Below, in pieces: positions 21,659-30,337 of a stretch of DNA of 64,000 nt. The DNA comes from Haloechinothrix_A salitolerans (GTDB lineage Bacteria > Actinomycetota > Actinomycetes > Mycobacteriales > Pseudonocardiaceae). How positions within the stretch are numbered: the stretch's first letter is position 1; the number at the start of each line of letters is the position of its first letter. The translations under genes were made by a program, and so were the position numbers. The DNA lies in assembly GCF_039544105.1 (NCBI RefSeq), contig NZ_BAABLA010000003.1; one strand, written 5' to 3'. The notes below the pieces were generated by a model. That model was given only the letters and a program-made list of their open reading frames with translations. It did no database searches and was not told the DNA's origin.

Positions 21659-22473
21659 GTGCGGATGTGTCGGTAGGGGCGGACGCCGCGACGTCGCTGG
21701 CGACACGAGAGCTCACCCTCGCGTACGGCGAGCATCCCGTGGTTGAGGGGCTCACGCTTGAGCTGCCCGCGGCGCGGGTGACGGCGATCGTGGGACCCAA
21801 CGGGTGCGGAAAGTCGACCGTGGTGCGCGGTCTGGGGCGGCTGCTTCGCCCGAAGTCCGGTCAGGTCCTGCTCGGTGGACGAGACATCCGGACGATGTCG
21901 AGCCGCGCGCTGGCACGCCGGGTCGGGCTCCTGCCGCAGCAGCCCGTCGCCCCTGACGGGTTGACCGTCGCGGACCTTGTCACGCGTGGCCGGTTCCCGC
22001 ACCTGGGCGTGTTCACACGGCCCGGCGCCGCGGACCTGGCGATCGTCACGGAGGCCCTTGACGCGACCGGGACCGCTGACCTCGCCGAACGCCGCATCGA
22101 CGAGCTCTCCGGCGGGCAGCGGCAGCGCGTCTGGATCGCCATGGTGCTGGCCCAGCAGACAGACGTGCTGCTGCTGGACGAGCCAACCACATTTCTCGAC
22201 GTCGCCCACCAGATCGAGGTGCTCGACCTGCTGAGTCGGCTGAACGCCGAGCGTGGCACCACCGTGGTGATGGTGCTGCATGAACTCAACCTGGCCGCGA
22301 GGTACGCCGACCACATGGTCGTGATGGCCGGGGGTCGAGCGGTGGACCAGGGGCCGCCTGGCTCGGTGCTGACCGAGGACGCCGTGCACACGGCGTTCGG
22401 TCTCCGGGCCATGGTGGTGCCGGATCCGGTCACCGGGAGCCCGATGGTGGTGCCGCGCAAGTCCACATCGTGA
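21655..22473 (+). CDS. Siderophore ABC transporter ATPase (FepC-like)
   Basis: 272 residues. Walker A GPNGCGKST, Q-loop LLPQQPVAPDGLTV, signature LSGGQRQRVWIA, Walker B VLLLDEPTTFLD and the switch His in VMVLHELN are all present and intact. LTVADLVTRGRFPHLGVF is typical of siderophore-type importers. GTG start overlaps the permease stop. Drives uptake by the two permeases; the binding protein is encoded next from its own iron-boxed promoter. Confidence 0.92.
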   Translation: MSADVSVGADAATSLATRELTLAYGEHPVVEGLTLELPAARVTAIVGPNGCGKSTVVRGLGRLLRPKSGQVLLGGRDIRTMSSRALARRVGLLPQQPVAPDGLTVADLVTRGRFPHLGVFTRPGAADLAIVTEALDATGTADLAERRIDELSGGQRQRVWIAMVLAQQTDVLLLDEPTTFLDVAHQIEVLDLLSRLNAERGTTVVMVLHELNLAARYADHMVVMAGGRAVDQGPPGSVLTEDAVHTAFGLRAMVVPDPVTGSPMVVPRKSTS

Positions 22474-22481
22474 CCCACTAT

Positions 22482-22500
22482 TAAGGTAAGGCTTACCTAT
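22482..22500 (+). promoter_or_regulatory. IdeR/DtxR iron box upstream of the siderophore-binding lipoprotein
   Basis: TAAGGTAAGGCTTACCTAT has a near-perfect central palindrome (AGGTAAGGCTTACCT) and 14 of 19 matches to the DtxR/IdeR consensus. It lies 62 bases before the binding-protein ATG. A separate promoter would allow more receptor than permease. Confidence 0.85.
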
Positions 22501-22561
22501 GTATAGTGTCGCTCGATCGTGGTGTTCGTGCCGCGTGTCAGACTCGAGATGGAGTAGCTAG

Positions 22562-23617
22562 ATGTCTGAATTTCCGTTCCCTAGACGCCGACGCCGCGTG
22601 GTCGGAGGCGCGATTGTCGCGGCGGCCGCGCTCACGCTCGGTGCCTGTGGCACCGACACGGGCTCCGGTACCACGGAGAACTCCTCGTCACCCGCGGCCA
22701 GGTCCTTCGAGCCGGCGACGATCGAGCACGCCTTCGGCAGCACCGAAATCGACGAACGACCGACGCGCGTCGTGACCATCGGCTGGGGTTCGACCGACGC
22801 GATGTTGGCTCTCGGCGTCGTTCCGGTGGGGATCGAGAAGCAGGAGTACGGCGGCGACGAGAACGGCGTGCTGCCGTGGGTTGCCGAGAAGCTCGACGAA
22901 CTCGACGCCGAGACCCCGACGCTGCTGCCATCGGCGAACAGCGCCGACCCGGCGTACGAGCAGATCCTGGCGCTGGAGCCAGACCTCATCCTCGCGCCGT
23001 ATTCGGGCATCACGGAGGAGCAATACGGCAAGCTCGCCAAGATCGCGGACACGGTCGCGTACCCTGAGACGCCGTGGTCCACCTCCATGGCTGAGATCGT
23101 GACCACGACGGGGCGGGCGCTCGGGTTGGCTGACGAGGCTGACGAGGTTCTCGCCGACATCGATGCCACGGTCGCCGAAGCGGCTGCCGAGCACCCCGAG
23201 TTCGAGGGACTGACCATCGCCACGCTGGCAGCGGGCAGCAACGAGCTCTACACCTACACGCAGGCCGACCCGCGCGAGCAGGTGCTCCGTGACCTCGGGT
23301 TCGAGACGGCGCAGAGCGTGCTCGACTTCACCAAGACCGCCGAGGACAGCGCGTTCTACGTGGCGTTCTCTTTCGAACAGGCCGACCGGCTCACCTCCGA
23401 TGTCCTGTTGAGCTACTCGGACAGCTCCGAGGCGTTCGAGACGCTGCGGAAAAACCCCGGTTATCAATCGATGCCGCAGGTCAAGGCGGACGCTGTCGCC
23501 CACGTGGTCGGCGAGTCCAAGGTCGCGGCCGTCTCGCCGCCCACGGCGTTGTCGGTGACGTGGGGGTTACCCGACCTGGTGGAGCAGCTCGCCGACGCGG
23601 CAGCGAACGCGTCCTAA
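22562..23617 (+). CDS. Siderophore-binding lipoprotein (FepB/FecB family)
   Basis: 351 residues. The basic start (PRRRRR), hydrophobic core and lipobox LGAC with Cys29 mark a membrane-anchored lipoprotein. The mature part begins with a Ser/Thr-rich linker and then IEHAFGSTEIDERPTRVVTI, the usual opening of type III periplasmic binding proteins, followed by ALEPDLILAPYSGITEEQY. It captures the Fe-siderophore outside the cell and delivers it to the permease pair. Confidence 0.9.
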   Translation: MSEFPFPRRRRRVVGGAIVAAAALTLGACGTDTGSGTTENSSSPAARSFEPATIEHAFGSTEIDERPTRVVTIGWGSTDAMLALGVVPVGIEKQEYGGDENGVLPWVAEKLDELDAETPTLLPSANSADPAYEQILALEPDLILAPYSGITEEQYGKLAKIADTVAYPETPWSTSMAEIVTTTGRALGLADEADEVLADIDATVAEAAAEHPEFEGLTIATLAAGSNELYTYTQADPREQVLRDLGFETAQSVLDFTKTAEDSAFYVAFSFEQADRLTSDVLLSYSDSSEAFETLRKNPGYQSMPQVKADAVAHVVGESKVAAVSPPTALSVTWGLPDLVEQLADAAANAS

Positions 23618-23665
23618 CGTGGCCGAGGGGATGACCACAGTGTCAGTACGACGGGAAACGAGATC

Positions 23666-24592
23666 GTGAGCGGCGCGCCACAGCTGGCTCAGGTGTCACC
23701 GTTTCGCCTGTTCGAGGTCGAGACGCTGCGTACCCAGCGGTTGAGCCCGACCTTCCAGCGGATCACCATGACTGGTCCTGAGCTGGGAGAGTTCGCCGAC
23801 AACGGATTCGACCAGCGGATCAAGCTCGTGCTGCCGCTGCCCGGCGTCGGCTTTCACCACCTCTCGCGGGGCGATGACTGGTATCAGCACTGGCGGACGC
23901 TCCCTGGGCACCTGCGCAACCCGATCCGCACCTACACTGTCCGCGCCATCCGCCGCGACGCGGGCGAGATCGACGTGGACTTCGCGTTGCACGACGACGG
24001 CGGCCCGGCCTCCCGCTGGGCCGCCGCCGCTCGGCCCGGCGATCGGCTGGTGATCGTCGGGCCGAACGCCGCGTACAGCGGGTTTCACGGTGGCCTCGAC
24101 TTCCTTCCGCACCCCGAGACCCGGCGAATCCTGCTCGCGGGCGACGAAACCGCCGTCCCTGCCATCGCGAGCATCCTCGAGTCACTGCCCGCTGACGCGT
24201 CCGGCGAGGTGCTGCTTGAGGTGCCACACACCGCCGACGCCCTCACATTGGCCCGTCCGCACCGGATGCGAGTCACATGGTTGGGACGTGACGGTGTCGC
24301 TCATGGCGACCGGCTTGGCCCCGCACTGCGCGACACCGCCGCCGGGTTCTTCGGTGGGAGCGGAGGACGAACCCCCGGTCAGCCGGTCGACGATGTCGAC
24401 GTCGATGGCGACCTGCTCTGGGAGGTACCGGACTACGCTTCGGCGGCTCGCGGGCTGTATGCGTGGCTGGCGGGGGAGGCCGGCGTCATCAAGACATTGC
24501 GTCGGCACCTCGTTACCGACCTCGGCATCGACCGTCGCGGCATCGCGTTCATGGGTTACTGGCGCATCGGGCGCAGCGAGCCAACGGACTGA
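23666..24592 (+). CDS. Siderophore-interacting protein (FAD-binding ferric-siderophore reductase)
   Basis: 308 residues. N-terminal flavin domain with SPTFQRITMTG and RTYTVRAIRRDAGEIDVDF (RxYTxR FAD motif) plus DGGPASRWA; C-terminal nicotinamide domain with LLAGDETAVPAIASIL; and the family end GEAGVIKTLRRHLVTDLG with MGYWRIGRSE. It releases iron from imported siderophore by reduction. GTG at 23666 has a weak ribosome site. About 50 bases separate it from the binding protein, so it probably shares that iron-controlled transcript. Confidence 0.88.
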   Translation: MSGAPQLAQVSPFRLFEVETLRTQRLSPTFQRITMTGPELGEFADNGFDQRIKLVLPLPGVGFHHLSRGDDWYQHWRTLPGHLRNPIRTYTVRAIRRDAGEIDVDFALHDDGGPASRWAAAARPGDRLVIVGPNAAYSGFHGGLDFLPHPETRRILLAGDETAVPAIASILESLPADASGEVLLEVPHTADALTLARPHRMRVTWLGRDGVAHGDRLGPALRDTAAGFFGGSGGRTPGQPVDDVDVDGDLLWEVPDYASAARGLYAWLAGEAGVIKTLRRHLVTDLGIDRRGIAFMGYWRIGRSEPTD

Positions 24593-24647
24593 TCACTCTC
24601 CAGGAGGTTCACCGCTCGCTACCCGCCCGCGGGAGGTGCGGACGGTG

Positions 24648-25580
24648 TCATGCCTGGTGGGTGGCGTTGCTCTCGCCGACGAGGTCGGGTTCGATGTAGA
24701 TGATCTTGGCGATGGGGACGGCCGTGCGGATGCGGTCTTCGGCGGCGTCGATGGCGTTGGCGACTTCTTCGGCGGTGGCGGCGGGTGCGACGGCGACGTT
24801 GGCGGCGACGAGAAGTTCGTCGGGGCCGAGGTGCAGTGTGCGTAGATTGGTGATGGCGTCGATGCCGTCGCCGGAGAGCGCCCGGTGGATGGCGAGTTGG
24901 TGCTCGCGAGTGGCGCCTTCGCCGACAAGCAGGGATTTCATCTCGATGGCGAGCACGACGGCGATGATGACCAGCAGTACGCCGATCATGGCGGTGCCCG
25001 CGGCGTCCCAGCGTCCGTCGCCGGTGGCGAGAGTGAGGGAGACACCGGCGAGGGCGAAGGTGAGACCGAGCAGTGCGCCGAGGTCTTCGAGCAGGATGAC
25101 GGGGAGTTCGGGTGCCTTGGCGTGGCGGACGAACTCGGGCCAGGATTGGCGCCCGCGGACGCGGTTGGATTCGACGACGGCGGTACGCAGTGCGTAGCTT
25201 TCCATCACGATCGCGATGAGCAGCACGACGATGGGGACCCAGTGCCAGTTGGTGATCGCCTCGGGGTGGCTCCATTTGTGCCAAGCCTCGTAGAGGGCGA
25301 ACAGGCCGCCGAGGGTGAACAGCACGATGGAGACGATGAACGCGTAGACGTAGCGTTCGCGGCCGTAACCGAATGGGTGCTGGCGGGTCGCGGGGCGTTG
25401 CGCGCGCTTGCCGCCGAGCAGGAGCAGCGCCTGGTTGCTCGTGTCCGCCAGCGAGTGCACCCCTTCGGCAAGCATTGACGACGAGCCGGTCAGGGCGGCG
25501 GCGACGAACTTGGTGACGGCGATGCCGAGATTGGCGAACATCGCGGTGATGACGGCTTTGGTGCTTCCCTCACTGGCCAC
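24648..25580 (-). CDS. Cation diffusion facilitator (CDF) family transporter
   Basis: 310 residues, about six membrane helices followed by a roughly 85-residue cytoplasmic domain. SSSMLAEGVHSLADTSNQ carries the His/Asp metal site of the second helix, and LPVILLEDLGALLG the Glu/Asp site of the fifth; GYGRERYVYAF is also characteristic. Proton-coupled efflux of a divalent metal (zinc, iron or manganese) is expected. It is convergent with the siderophore-reductase gene; no metal-dependent operator was noticed upstream. Confidence 0.88.
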   Translation of the reverse strand: MASEGSTKAVITAMFANLGIAVTKFVAAALTGSSSMLAEGVHSLADTSNQALLLLGGKRAQRPATRQHPFGYGRERYVYAFIVSIVLFTLGGLFALYEAWHKWSHPEAITNWHWVPIVVLLIAIVMESYALRTAVVESNRVRGRQSWPEFVRHAKAPELPVILLEDLGALLGLTFALAGVSLTLATGDGRWDAAGTAMIGVLLVIIAVVLAIEMKSLLVGEGATREHQLAIHRALSGDGIDAITNLRTLHLGPDELLVAANVAVAPAATAEEVANAIDAAEDRIRTAVPIAKIIYIEPDLVGESNATHQA

Positions 25581-25695
25581 GGTGAAACCCTATCGGGAGT
25601 AGCGTGGGGCGTTCGCCTCGGCCATGAAGTGTGCATCGGGCGGCGATGGATTCTCGTGCGGTCAGTCGGCGTAACGCGGGTCTCGTTCGCGACGA

Positions 25696-26679
25696 ATGTC
25701 CGTCAAGCAGTACCGCGTAATCGAATGCGGTACGGGTGGAAGAGGTCTAGGTTTGGTCAACGTCGCGGTTGATCCGTCGTATGACGATGAGGAATGTCGA
25801 CGCAGGCTGTTCGCCGGTGAGGTCATCGTTTACACCGGCGTTCCGGAGGTCGTCGCGTTCGTGGAATTCACGCGCGAGCTAATCGCCGACGCCGTCGCGC
25901 CGGACGAGCCGCGCGGCGTCCATTCGTCCCGGACGCCGGATGAGCTGGCCGACATCCTCATCGAGTTCAAGCCGCGGTTCATTCACCATCCGGAGTCCAT
26001 CGCACATGTGCGGCGCATCACGAGTGCGCTTGGGGCGGCGCCTGCCGACACCCACGCCGATGTGCCGAAGCTGCGCACCGCGTTTCCCGAAGGCGGGTTG
26101 AGCACCGGCATCGCCAAGGCGTTCCAGCCTCATCGCGACACCTGGTACGCCGCACCGCGTCAGCAGATCAACTGGTGGTTGCCCGTCTGGCCCGTCGCTC
26201 CGAACAACGCGATGGAGTTCTACCCACGCTGGTTCGGCCGCGCCATCCCGAACACCAGCGGCGCCTACAACTACTACCGCGCCAACCTCTGGCGTTCACG
26301 CATCAAGGACTTCAGCGGCGGTGTGGATGCCCGCGTGCATCCCGCGCCGGAAAACCCGCTGCCCGAGGACGAACCGCGCCTGTGCCTGCTGCCGCCGGTC
26401 GGCGGCATCATGCTGTTCGCGGGTGACCAGCTCCACGCCAGCATCCCCAACACCAGCGACGTCACCCGATACAGTGTTGACTTCCGCACCGTTCACATCG
26501 CTGACGTCCGCGGCGGGCAGGGCGCTCCCGGTGTCGACGTCGCTTGCGCCGGCACCGCCCTACGCGATTTCCGCCGGCTCAGCGACCTGGCTCGGATCAG
26601 CGAAGCGGACGTCGCTCCCTATGACACGTACGACTACGACGGCGAGGGCATCACCACTTTCACCCCGCAGCTACGCTGA
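25696..26679 (+). CDS. Orphan 2-oxoglutarate/Fe(II) dioxygenase-like protein
   Basis: 327 residues. A facial triad is visible: His146 and Asp148 in QPHRDTW and His247 in GDQLHASIPNT, with Arg258 (DVTRYSVDFR) placed to bind 2-oxoglutarate. This order fits the phytanoyl-CoA-hydroxylase-type oxygenases. INWWLPVWPVAPNNAMEFYP and GAYNYYRANLWRSRIKDF are unlike textbook members, so the substrate is unknown. The ATG at 25696 has no obvious ribosome site. No biosynthetic cluster surrounds it; the next gene is small and AT-richer, suggesting local transfer. Confidence 0.65.
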   Translation: MSVKQYRVIECGTGGRGLGLVNVAVDPSYDDEECRRRLFAGEVIVYTGVPEVVAFVEFTRELIADAVAPDEPRGVHSSRTPDELADILIEFKPRFIHHPESIAHVRRITSALGAAPADTHADVPKLRTAFPEGGLSTGIAKAFQPHRDTWYAAPRQQINWWLPVWPVAPNNAMEFYPRWFGRAIPNTSGAYNYYRANLWRSRIKDFSGGVDARVHPAPENPLPEDEPRLCLLPPVGGIMLFAGDQLHASIPNTSDVTRYSVDFRTVHIADVRGGQGAPGVDVACAGTALRDFRRLSDLARISEADVAPYDTYDYDGEGITTFTPQLR

Positions 26680-26721
26680 CCACCCGCGCAATGCGATTCC
26701 ACGAAAAGCCCGGCTATGGAC

Positions 26722-26961
26722 CTAACGGATATCACCGTAATCATGGGGACCGTACTCGCCAAACTCGGTGCTCTTGGGTTTGACGCGAGTATTGACGCTC
26801 TCGGACTCGAATGCGAATCCCGTTCTCGCGTCCCGATACGCGAAGTCAGCTAGTTCTTCCTGCATCGCATGAGCGACGGCGTTCCACGCCTCGCTACCCT
26901 GATAGTGCGCACGATTGGTCAGCGCCACAGAAAATGTAACGGTAACATCCCGGCTCTCCAT
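26722..26961 (-). CDS. Small hypothetical protein, AT-richer than neighbours
   Basis: 79 residues with a good ribosome site (GAAGGA, seven-base spacing) before the ATG at 26961. The first 20 residues (DVTVTFSVALTN) look like a beta strand, followed by a helix (YQGSEAWNAVAHAMQEELAD). Codons include GTT, ACA, TTT, TCT, CGT and CTA, unusual for this genome, which points to recent acquisition. No family recognised. The adjoining 180 bases (26962-27141) are also relatively AT-rich and carry no clear gene. Confidence 0.55.
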   Translation of the reverse strand: MESRDVTVTFSVALTNRAHYQGSEAWNAVAHAMQEELADFAYRDARTGFAFESESVNTRVKPKSTEFGEYGPHDYGDIR

Positions 26962-27141
26962 GCGATTTCCTTCAAGAGTATTTAGGCGGCGCGGATAATT
27001 AAAACTACACGAACGGCCATCTTGTCATGCTGCGCGCCTATTCGCCACTCGCGCCGATTTCCGCATACCTCGATCGGAATACGTAGAAATGGCTTCCGTT
27101 CGGTTCGACCGTGCTATCCCGCCACGTCGGCCTGGTCGCGT

Positions 27142-28146
27142 TCAGCCGAGCTTCCGCAGCTTCGGCATGATGTCTTCGGCGAATTGGGTGAGAAAGCGAT
27201 TTTGGTCGTGGCCGGGTCCGTGGAAGACGAGGTGGTTGAGCCCGGCGTCGATGTAGGGCTTGATCTGGGCGACGGCCTCGTCCGGGTCTGAGGTGACGAT
27301 CCAGCGTTTGACCACCTGCTCGATGGGAAGCTCGTCCGCGAGACGTTCCATTTCCTCGGCGGAGTCGACGCTGTGCTTCTGCTCGGGGGTCAGTGACAGC
27401 GGCGCCCAGAACCGGGTGTTCTCCCTGGCGCGCTCGGGGTCGCGGTCGTAGGAGAGCTTGATCTCGATCATCTTGTCGATGTCGTCTGAGTTCCGTTCCG
27501 CGGCTGTCGCGCCTTCGGCGACGGCGGGCATGAGCTTGTCGGTGTAGAGTTCCATCCCTTTGCCGGACGTGCAGATGAACCCGTCCCCGGCGCGGCCCGC
27601 GTATTTGGCGACGACGGGGCCACCGGCGGCGATATACACCGGGACGGGTTGTCCGGGGCGGTCGTAGATCTTGGCGTTGACCAGGGTGTAGTAGTTCCCG
27701 TCGAACGTGACGTCGTCTTGCGTCCAGAGTGCGCGCATGAGTCGCACCGCCTCGCGCAGCCGCGCGAACCGCTCCTTGAACTCCGGCCATTCCATGCCAG
27801 ACACGGCGACCTCGTTGAGCGCCTCACCAGTGCCGACGCCCATGAACACCCGATTGTCGGACAACAACGACATCGTGGCGAACGCCTGGGCGATCACCGC
27901 GGGGTGATACCGGAACGTCGGCGTCAGCACGCTGGTGCCGATTCGCACCCGACTGGTGCGCTCGGCGACGGTGGACACCCAGGCCAAGGCGAACGGTGCG
28001 TGTCCGCCAGCGTGCCGCCACGGCAGGAAGTGGTCGGAGGTCACCACGCTGTCCAGCCCGAGTTCCTCGGCGCGCACCGCGAACTCCACCAGATCCCGTG
28101 GGCCGAACTGTTCCGCCGAGGCCTTGTAGCCAACCGTGATGCTCAC
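27142..28146 (-). CDS. fgd: F420-dependent glucose-6-phosphate dehydrogenase
   Basis: 334 residues with close similarity along its length to the mycobacterial Fgd1: GYKASAEQFGPRDLVEFAV, then SDHFLPWRHAGGHAPF, GTSVLTPTFRYHPAVIAQAF, GVGTGEALNE, VPVYIAAGGPVVAKYAGRAG, DGFICTSGKG and RFWAPLSLTPEQKHS are all family landmarks covering the F420 and phosphate sites. It oxidises glucose 6-phosphate to 6-phosphogluconolactone and supplies reduced F420. It stands alone; no F420 biosynthesis genes are in the window. Presence of F420 metabolism supports an actinobacterial host. Confidence 0.95.
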   Translation of the reverse strand: MSITVGYKASAEQFGPRDLVEFAVRAEELGLDSVVTSDHFLPWRHAGGHAPFALAWVSTVAERTSRVRIGTSVLTPTFRYHPAVIAQAFATMSLLSDNRVFMGVGTGEALNEVAVSGMEWPEFKERFARLREAVRLMRALWTQDDVTFDGNYYTLVNAKIYDRPGQPVPVYIAAGGPVVAKYAGRAGDGFICTSGKGMELYTDKLMPAVAEGATAAERNSDDIDKMIEIKLSYDRDPERARENTRFWAPLSLTPEQKHSVDSAEEMERLADELPIEQVVKRWIVTSDPDEAVAQIKPYIDAGLNHLVFHGPGHDQNRFLTQFAEDIMPKLRKLG

Positions 28147-28542
28147 TCAAGCTCCCTTGCTACCGCTGGTGTTCCATGATCGGTGCTGTCGTGATGGCAC
28201 AGCCACCCGGGGCACGTCGCCGAAGCTGTCCGCCGCCGGACCAGTCCCGTGCCATGAACAGGAAGGTACTTCTGGGAGAGTTCAGAAGGCCAGACCACTC
28301 CGCGTCGCTGGTTCCGCGCCAAACGACTGCGGCGCCGCGATCGACACCGACAGATTTCATGTCCACGATCTTGATGTTTCGCTTCCAGCGACGAGCCAGC
28401 TGGCGATCCGGGTCGTGGACTGACTGGCGCGGGGCGGATCCTAGGTGCGCGTCTTCGGGACACGCGAATCCCCATTATGGGGGCGCGAGTCCCGATTTTC
28501 CGATCGCGTGAGTTCCGCGATCCGATGTGGTGAGTACCGTGA
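28147..28542. other. Non-coding stretch between fgd and dps
   Basis: About 400 bases. A 68-residue minus-strand frame at 28160-28366 has only moderate third-position GC and no recognisable product, so it is not called. The right part holds a long hairpin (28457-28493). Upstream signals for fgd must lie at its left edge but none is clear. Confidence 0.5.
28457..28493 (-). terminator. Long hairpin downstream of dps
   Basis: GGGAC-A-CGCG (28457-28466) pairs with CGCG-A-GTCCC (28484-28493) except for one A-A mismatch, and CCCCA/TGGGG pair inside around TTA. The stem lies 50 bases beyond the dps stop, so termination of dps is the simplest reading. On the other strand it is followed by TTTT, so it could act both ways. 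Confidence 0.5.
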
Positions 28543-29031
28543 TCAGCGACCAGCCAGCTGCGCCTGCCACATCCAGCGCGCCTTCTCCAGCGCGGCGGCT
28601 GCCTCCAGCAGCAGATCCTGGGTTACCAAGTCGCTCTTGTCGGTCTCGTCGATCCCAGCACGCAGCCGCCGGATCACCCGATCCAACGCGGACACGATGT
28701 ACTCGATCACATCGGCGTCACGGCACCAGCCGTCCTCGGGCTCGGGTACCTCACTGGTGTCCGCGACGGTGTGCGGACGTCCGTCGGCGGGCACGCCCAG
28801 CGTGGCCGATCGCTCCGCGACCTGGTCGGCGAACTCGCGCGCGCTGGCCACCAGCTCGTCCAACTGCAGGTGAATCGTGCGGAACTGCGACCCGACGACG
28901 TTCCAGTGCACTTGCTTCGCGGCGAGGTGCAGATGCACCAGATCCACCAGTGTCTGTTGCAACACCCGGCATGTGGTGTCGCGCTGGGTGGTGTCGAGCT
29001 GAGTCGTGATCGGTTCGGCCTTCTTAGCCAT
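28543..29031 (-). CDS. dps: Dps-family DNA-binding ferritin-like protein
   Basis: 162 residues. LVDLVHLHLAAKQVHWNVVG, then FRTIHLQLDELVASAREFAD contains the His/Asp/Glu ferroxidase ligands that Dps proteins share between subunits; LGVPADGRPHTV and the C-terminal helices also fit. Dps shells store iron and protect DNA from peroxide. ATG at 29031 has AAAGGAG upstream; an upstream in-frame ATG was rejected because this one restores the usual start (MAKKAEPITT). No iron box was seen. Confidence 0.9.
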   Translation of the reverse strand: MAKKAEPITTQLDTTQRDTTCRVLQQTLVDLVHLHLAAKQVHWNVVGSQFRTIHLQLDELVASAREFADQVAERSATLGVPADGRPHTVADTSEVPEPEDGWCRDADVIEYIVSALDRVIRRLRAGIDETDKSDLVTQDLLLEAAAALEKARWMWQAQLAGR

Positions 29032-29156
29032 TGCTCCGCTCCTTTCCGTCTCCGCCATGCGAGTACCCGGTAAGCCGGGCGATCTCACATGCCGGTTGGT
29101 GTGCGGGGGAGCGGCATCGGGTACCCAACAGGCGGGCGAAGGAGGGAGAACACGCC

Positions 29157-29513
29157 GTGATCGACAACGAGCTCTGGGATGAGTTCCACCGCGTCGTGAA
29201 CATGACCTCGCGGGAGCTCAGCGAGTGGCTACGCATCGAGTCGGCCACTCCGGAGAGCGAGGAGGTACCCGACCGTGCTGGCACCGAGACCGGCCAGCAT
29301 GTGTTGCACGTGTTGCGCAAGCGCAAGGCGGACCTGACGCCTGACGACGTCGAGCTGATCCGCCACGTCGTGGACCAGGTGCACGCTCAGCGTCGGGAGG
29401 ACCTGGAGCCGGTACAGGGCGATTCGGCCTGGCGACACGCGCTGATGGACATCGGACACGACCCGCTGCGTGCACCGGAGCGGTCGAGGAGTGAGGCACG
29501 ACCCTCCGAGTGA
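29157..29513 (+). CDS. DUF3140 family protein
   Basis: 118 residues from a GTG with AAGGAGG upstream. VIDNELWDEFHRVVNMTSRE, LSEWLRIESA and the later GQHVLHVLRKRKADLT-PDDVELIRHVVDQVH match DUF3140, a small stand-alone actinobacterial/proteobacterial family resembling plasmid or DNA-binding accessory proteins of unknown function. Divergent from dps, sharing a 125-base upstream region. Confidence 0.8.
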   Translation: MIDNELWDEFHRVVNMTSRELSEWLRIESATPESEEVPDRAGTETGQHVLHVLRKRKADLTPDDVELIRHVVDQVHAQRREDLEPVQGDSAWRHALMDIGHDPLRAPERSRSEARPSE

Positions 29514-29642
29514 ACGGCCGACGCGCGTGGGGGGTGTGATCCACATCGCCATCCGTGTGGCACAGAAATAGTTCAACGTTCAACCATGTTGCCGCGGGAT
29601 GTAGGCATTCCACACCGACACCAGGGAACGGAGCCCATCCCC

Positions 29643-30257
29643 ATGGCAGCACCGACCGCGACCACCGACGTACTTCACCTCTCGGGCGACGCCCAGAACC
29701 TGCTGTTCCGCGAGGCGCGCACGGCCAATAGTTTCAGCGAAGAGCCTGTCACCGACGAGCAGATCCGCGCGATTTACGACCTCGTCAAGTGGGCACCGAC
29801 GTCGATGAACCAGCAGCCGCTCCGACTCACGCTGCTGCGTTCGGGCGAGGCGCGCAGGCGGCTGCTACCACACCTGATGGAGGGCAACCGGTCCAAGACG
29901 GAGTCCGCCCCGTTGACCGTGATCCTCGCGGCCGACACCGAGTTCCACGAGCACCTGCCTCGGCTGTTCCCGCATGCCCCCGGCGCGAAGGACGTCTTCG
30001 CGGCCGACGACTTCCGGCATCAGAACGCGCGCTTGAACGCGACCCTGCAGGTTGCCTACTTCATTCTCGGTGTCCGCGCCGCTGGGCTCGCGGCTGGCCC
30101 GATGACCGGCTTCGACAACGCGGGCGTCGACGCCGAGTTCTTCCAGGAAGGCACCACGAAGTCGCTGGTCGTGGTCAACATCGGCAAGCCAGGGGAGAAC
30201 GCGTGGTTCGAGCGGCTGCCCCGCTTGGAGTACGACGAGGTCGTCACCGAGCTCTGA
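29643..30257 (+). CDS. Nitroreductase-family protein, malonic-semialdehyde-reductase (RutE)-like
   Basis: 204 residues. LLFREARTANSFSEEPVTDE, then YDLVKWAPTSMNQQPLRLTL and GLAAGPMTGFDNAGVDAEFF match the RutE/HadB-like FMN nitroreductases; conserved FMN contacts include the Arg and Ser of the opening and the KWAPTSMNQQP loop. The expected reaction is NAD(P)H reduction of 3-oxopropanoate or a similar electrophile. ATG at 29643 has GGAG upstream. No uracil catabolism genes are nearby, so the physiological role is unclear. Confidence 0.8.
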   Translation: MAAPTATTDVLHLSGDAQNLLFREARTANSFSEEPVTDEQIRAIYDLVKWAPTSMNQQPLRLTLLRSGEARRRLLPHLMEGNRSKTESAPLTVILAADTEFHEHLPRLFPHAPGAKDVFAADDFRHQNARLNATLQVAYFILGVRAAGLAAGPMTGFDNAGVDAEFFQEGTTKSLVVVNIGKPGENAWFERLPRLEYDEVVTEL

Positions 30258-30263
30258 CGGGAG

Positions 30264-30312
30264 GCACGGCGTCGGGAATGGGGACACGGCGTCGGGAACG
30301 GGGGACACGAAT
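30264..30312 (+). repeat. Short tandem direct repeat before thrS
   Basis: The unit CACGGCGTCGGGAAYGGGG occurs twice in tandem (second copy with an extra G), followed by ACACGAATCGG. It lies between the nitroreductase stop and the thrS leader hairpin. Function not apparent. Confidence 0.5.
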
Positions 30313-30337
30313 CGGCACGGCTGACACGGTGGGAAAA

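Noticed and set aside
27038..27141. Tail of a minus-strand frame reading WRDSTVEPNGSHFYVF, slightly like DUF397
   Set aside because: No start codon outside fgd, the upstream part of the frame is a shadow of fgd, and the similarity is too short.
28160..28366. 68-residue minus-strand frame between fgd and dps
   Set aside because: Moderate third-position GC, no family match, no good ribosome site.
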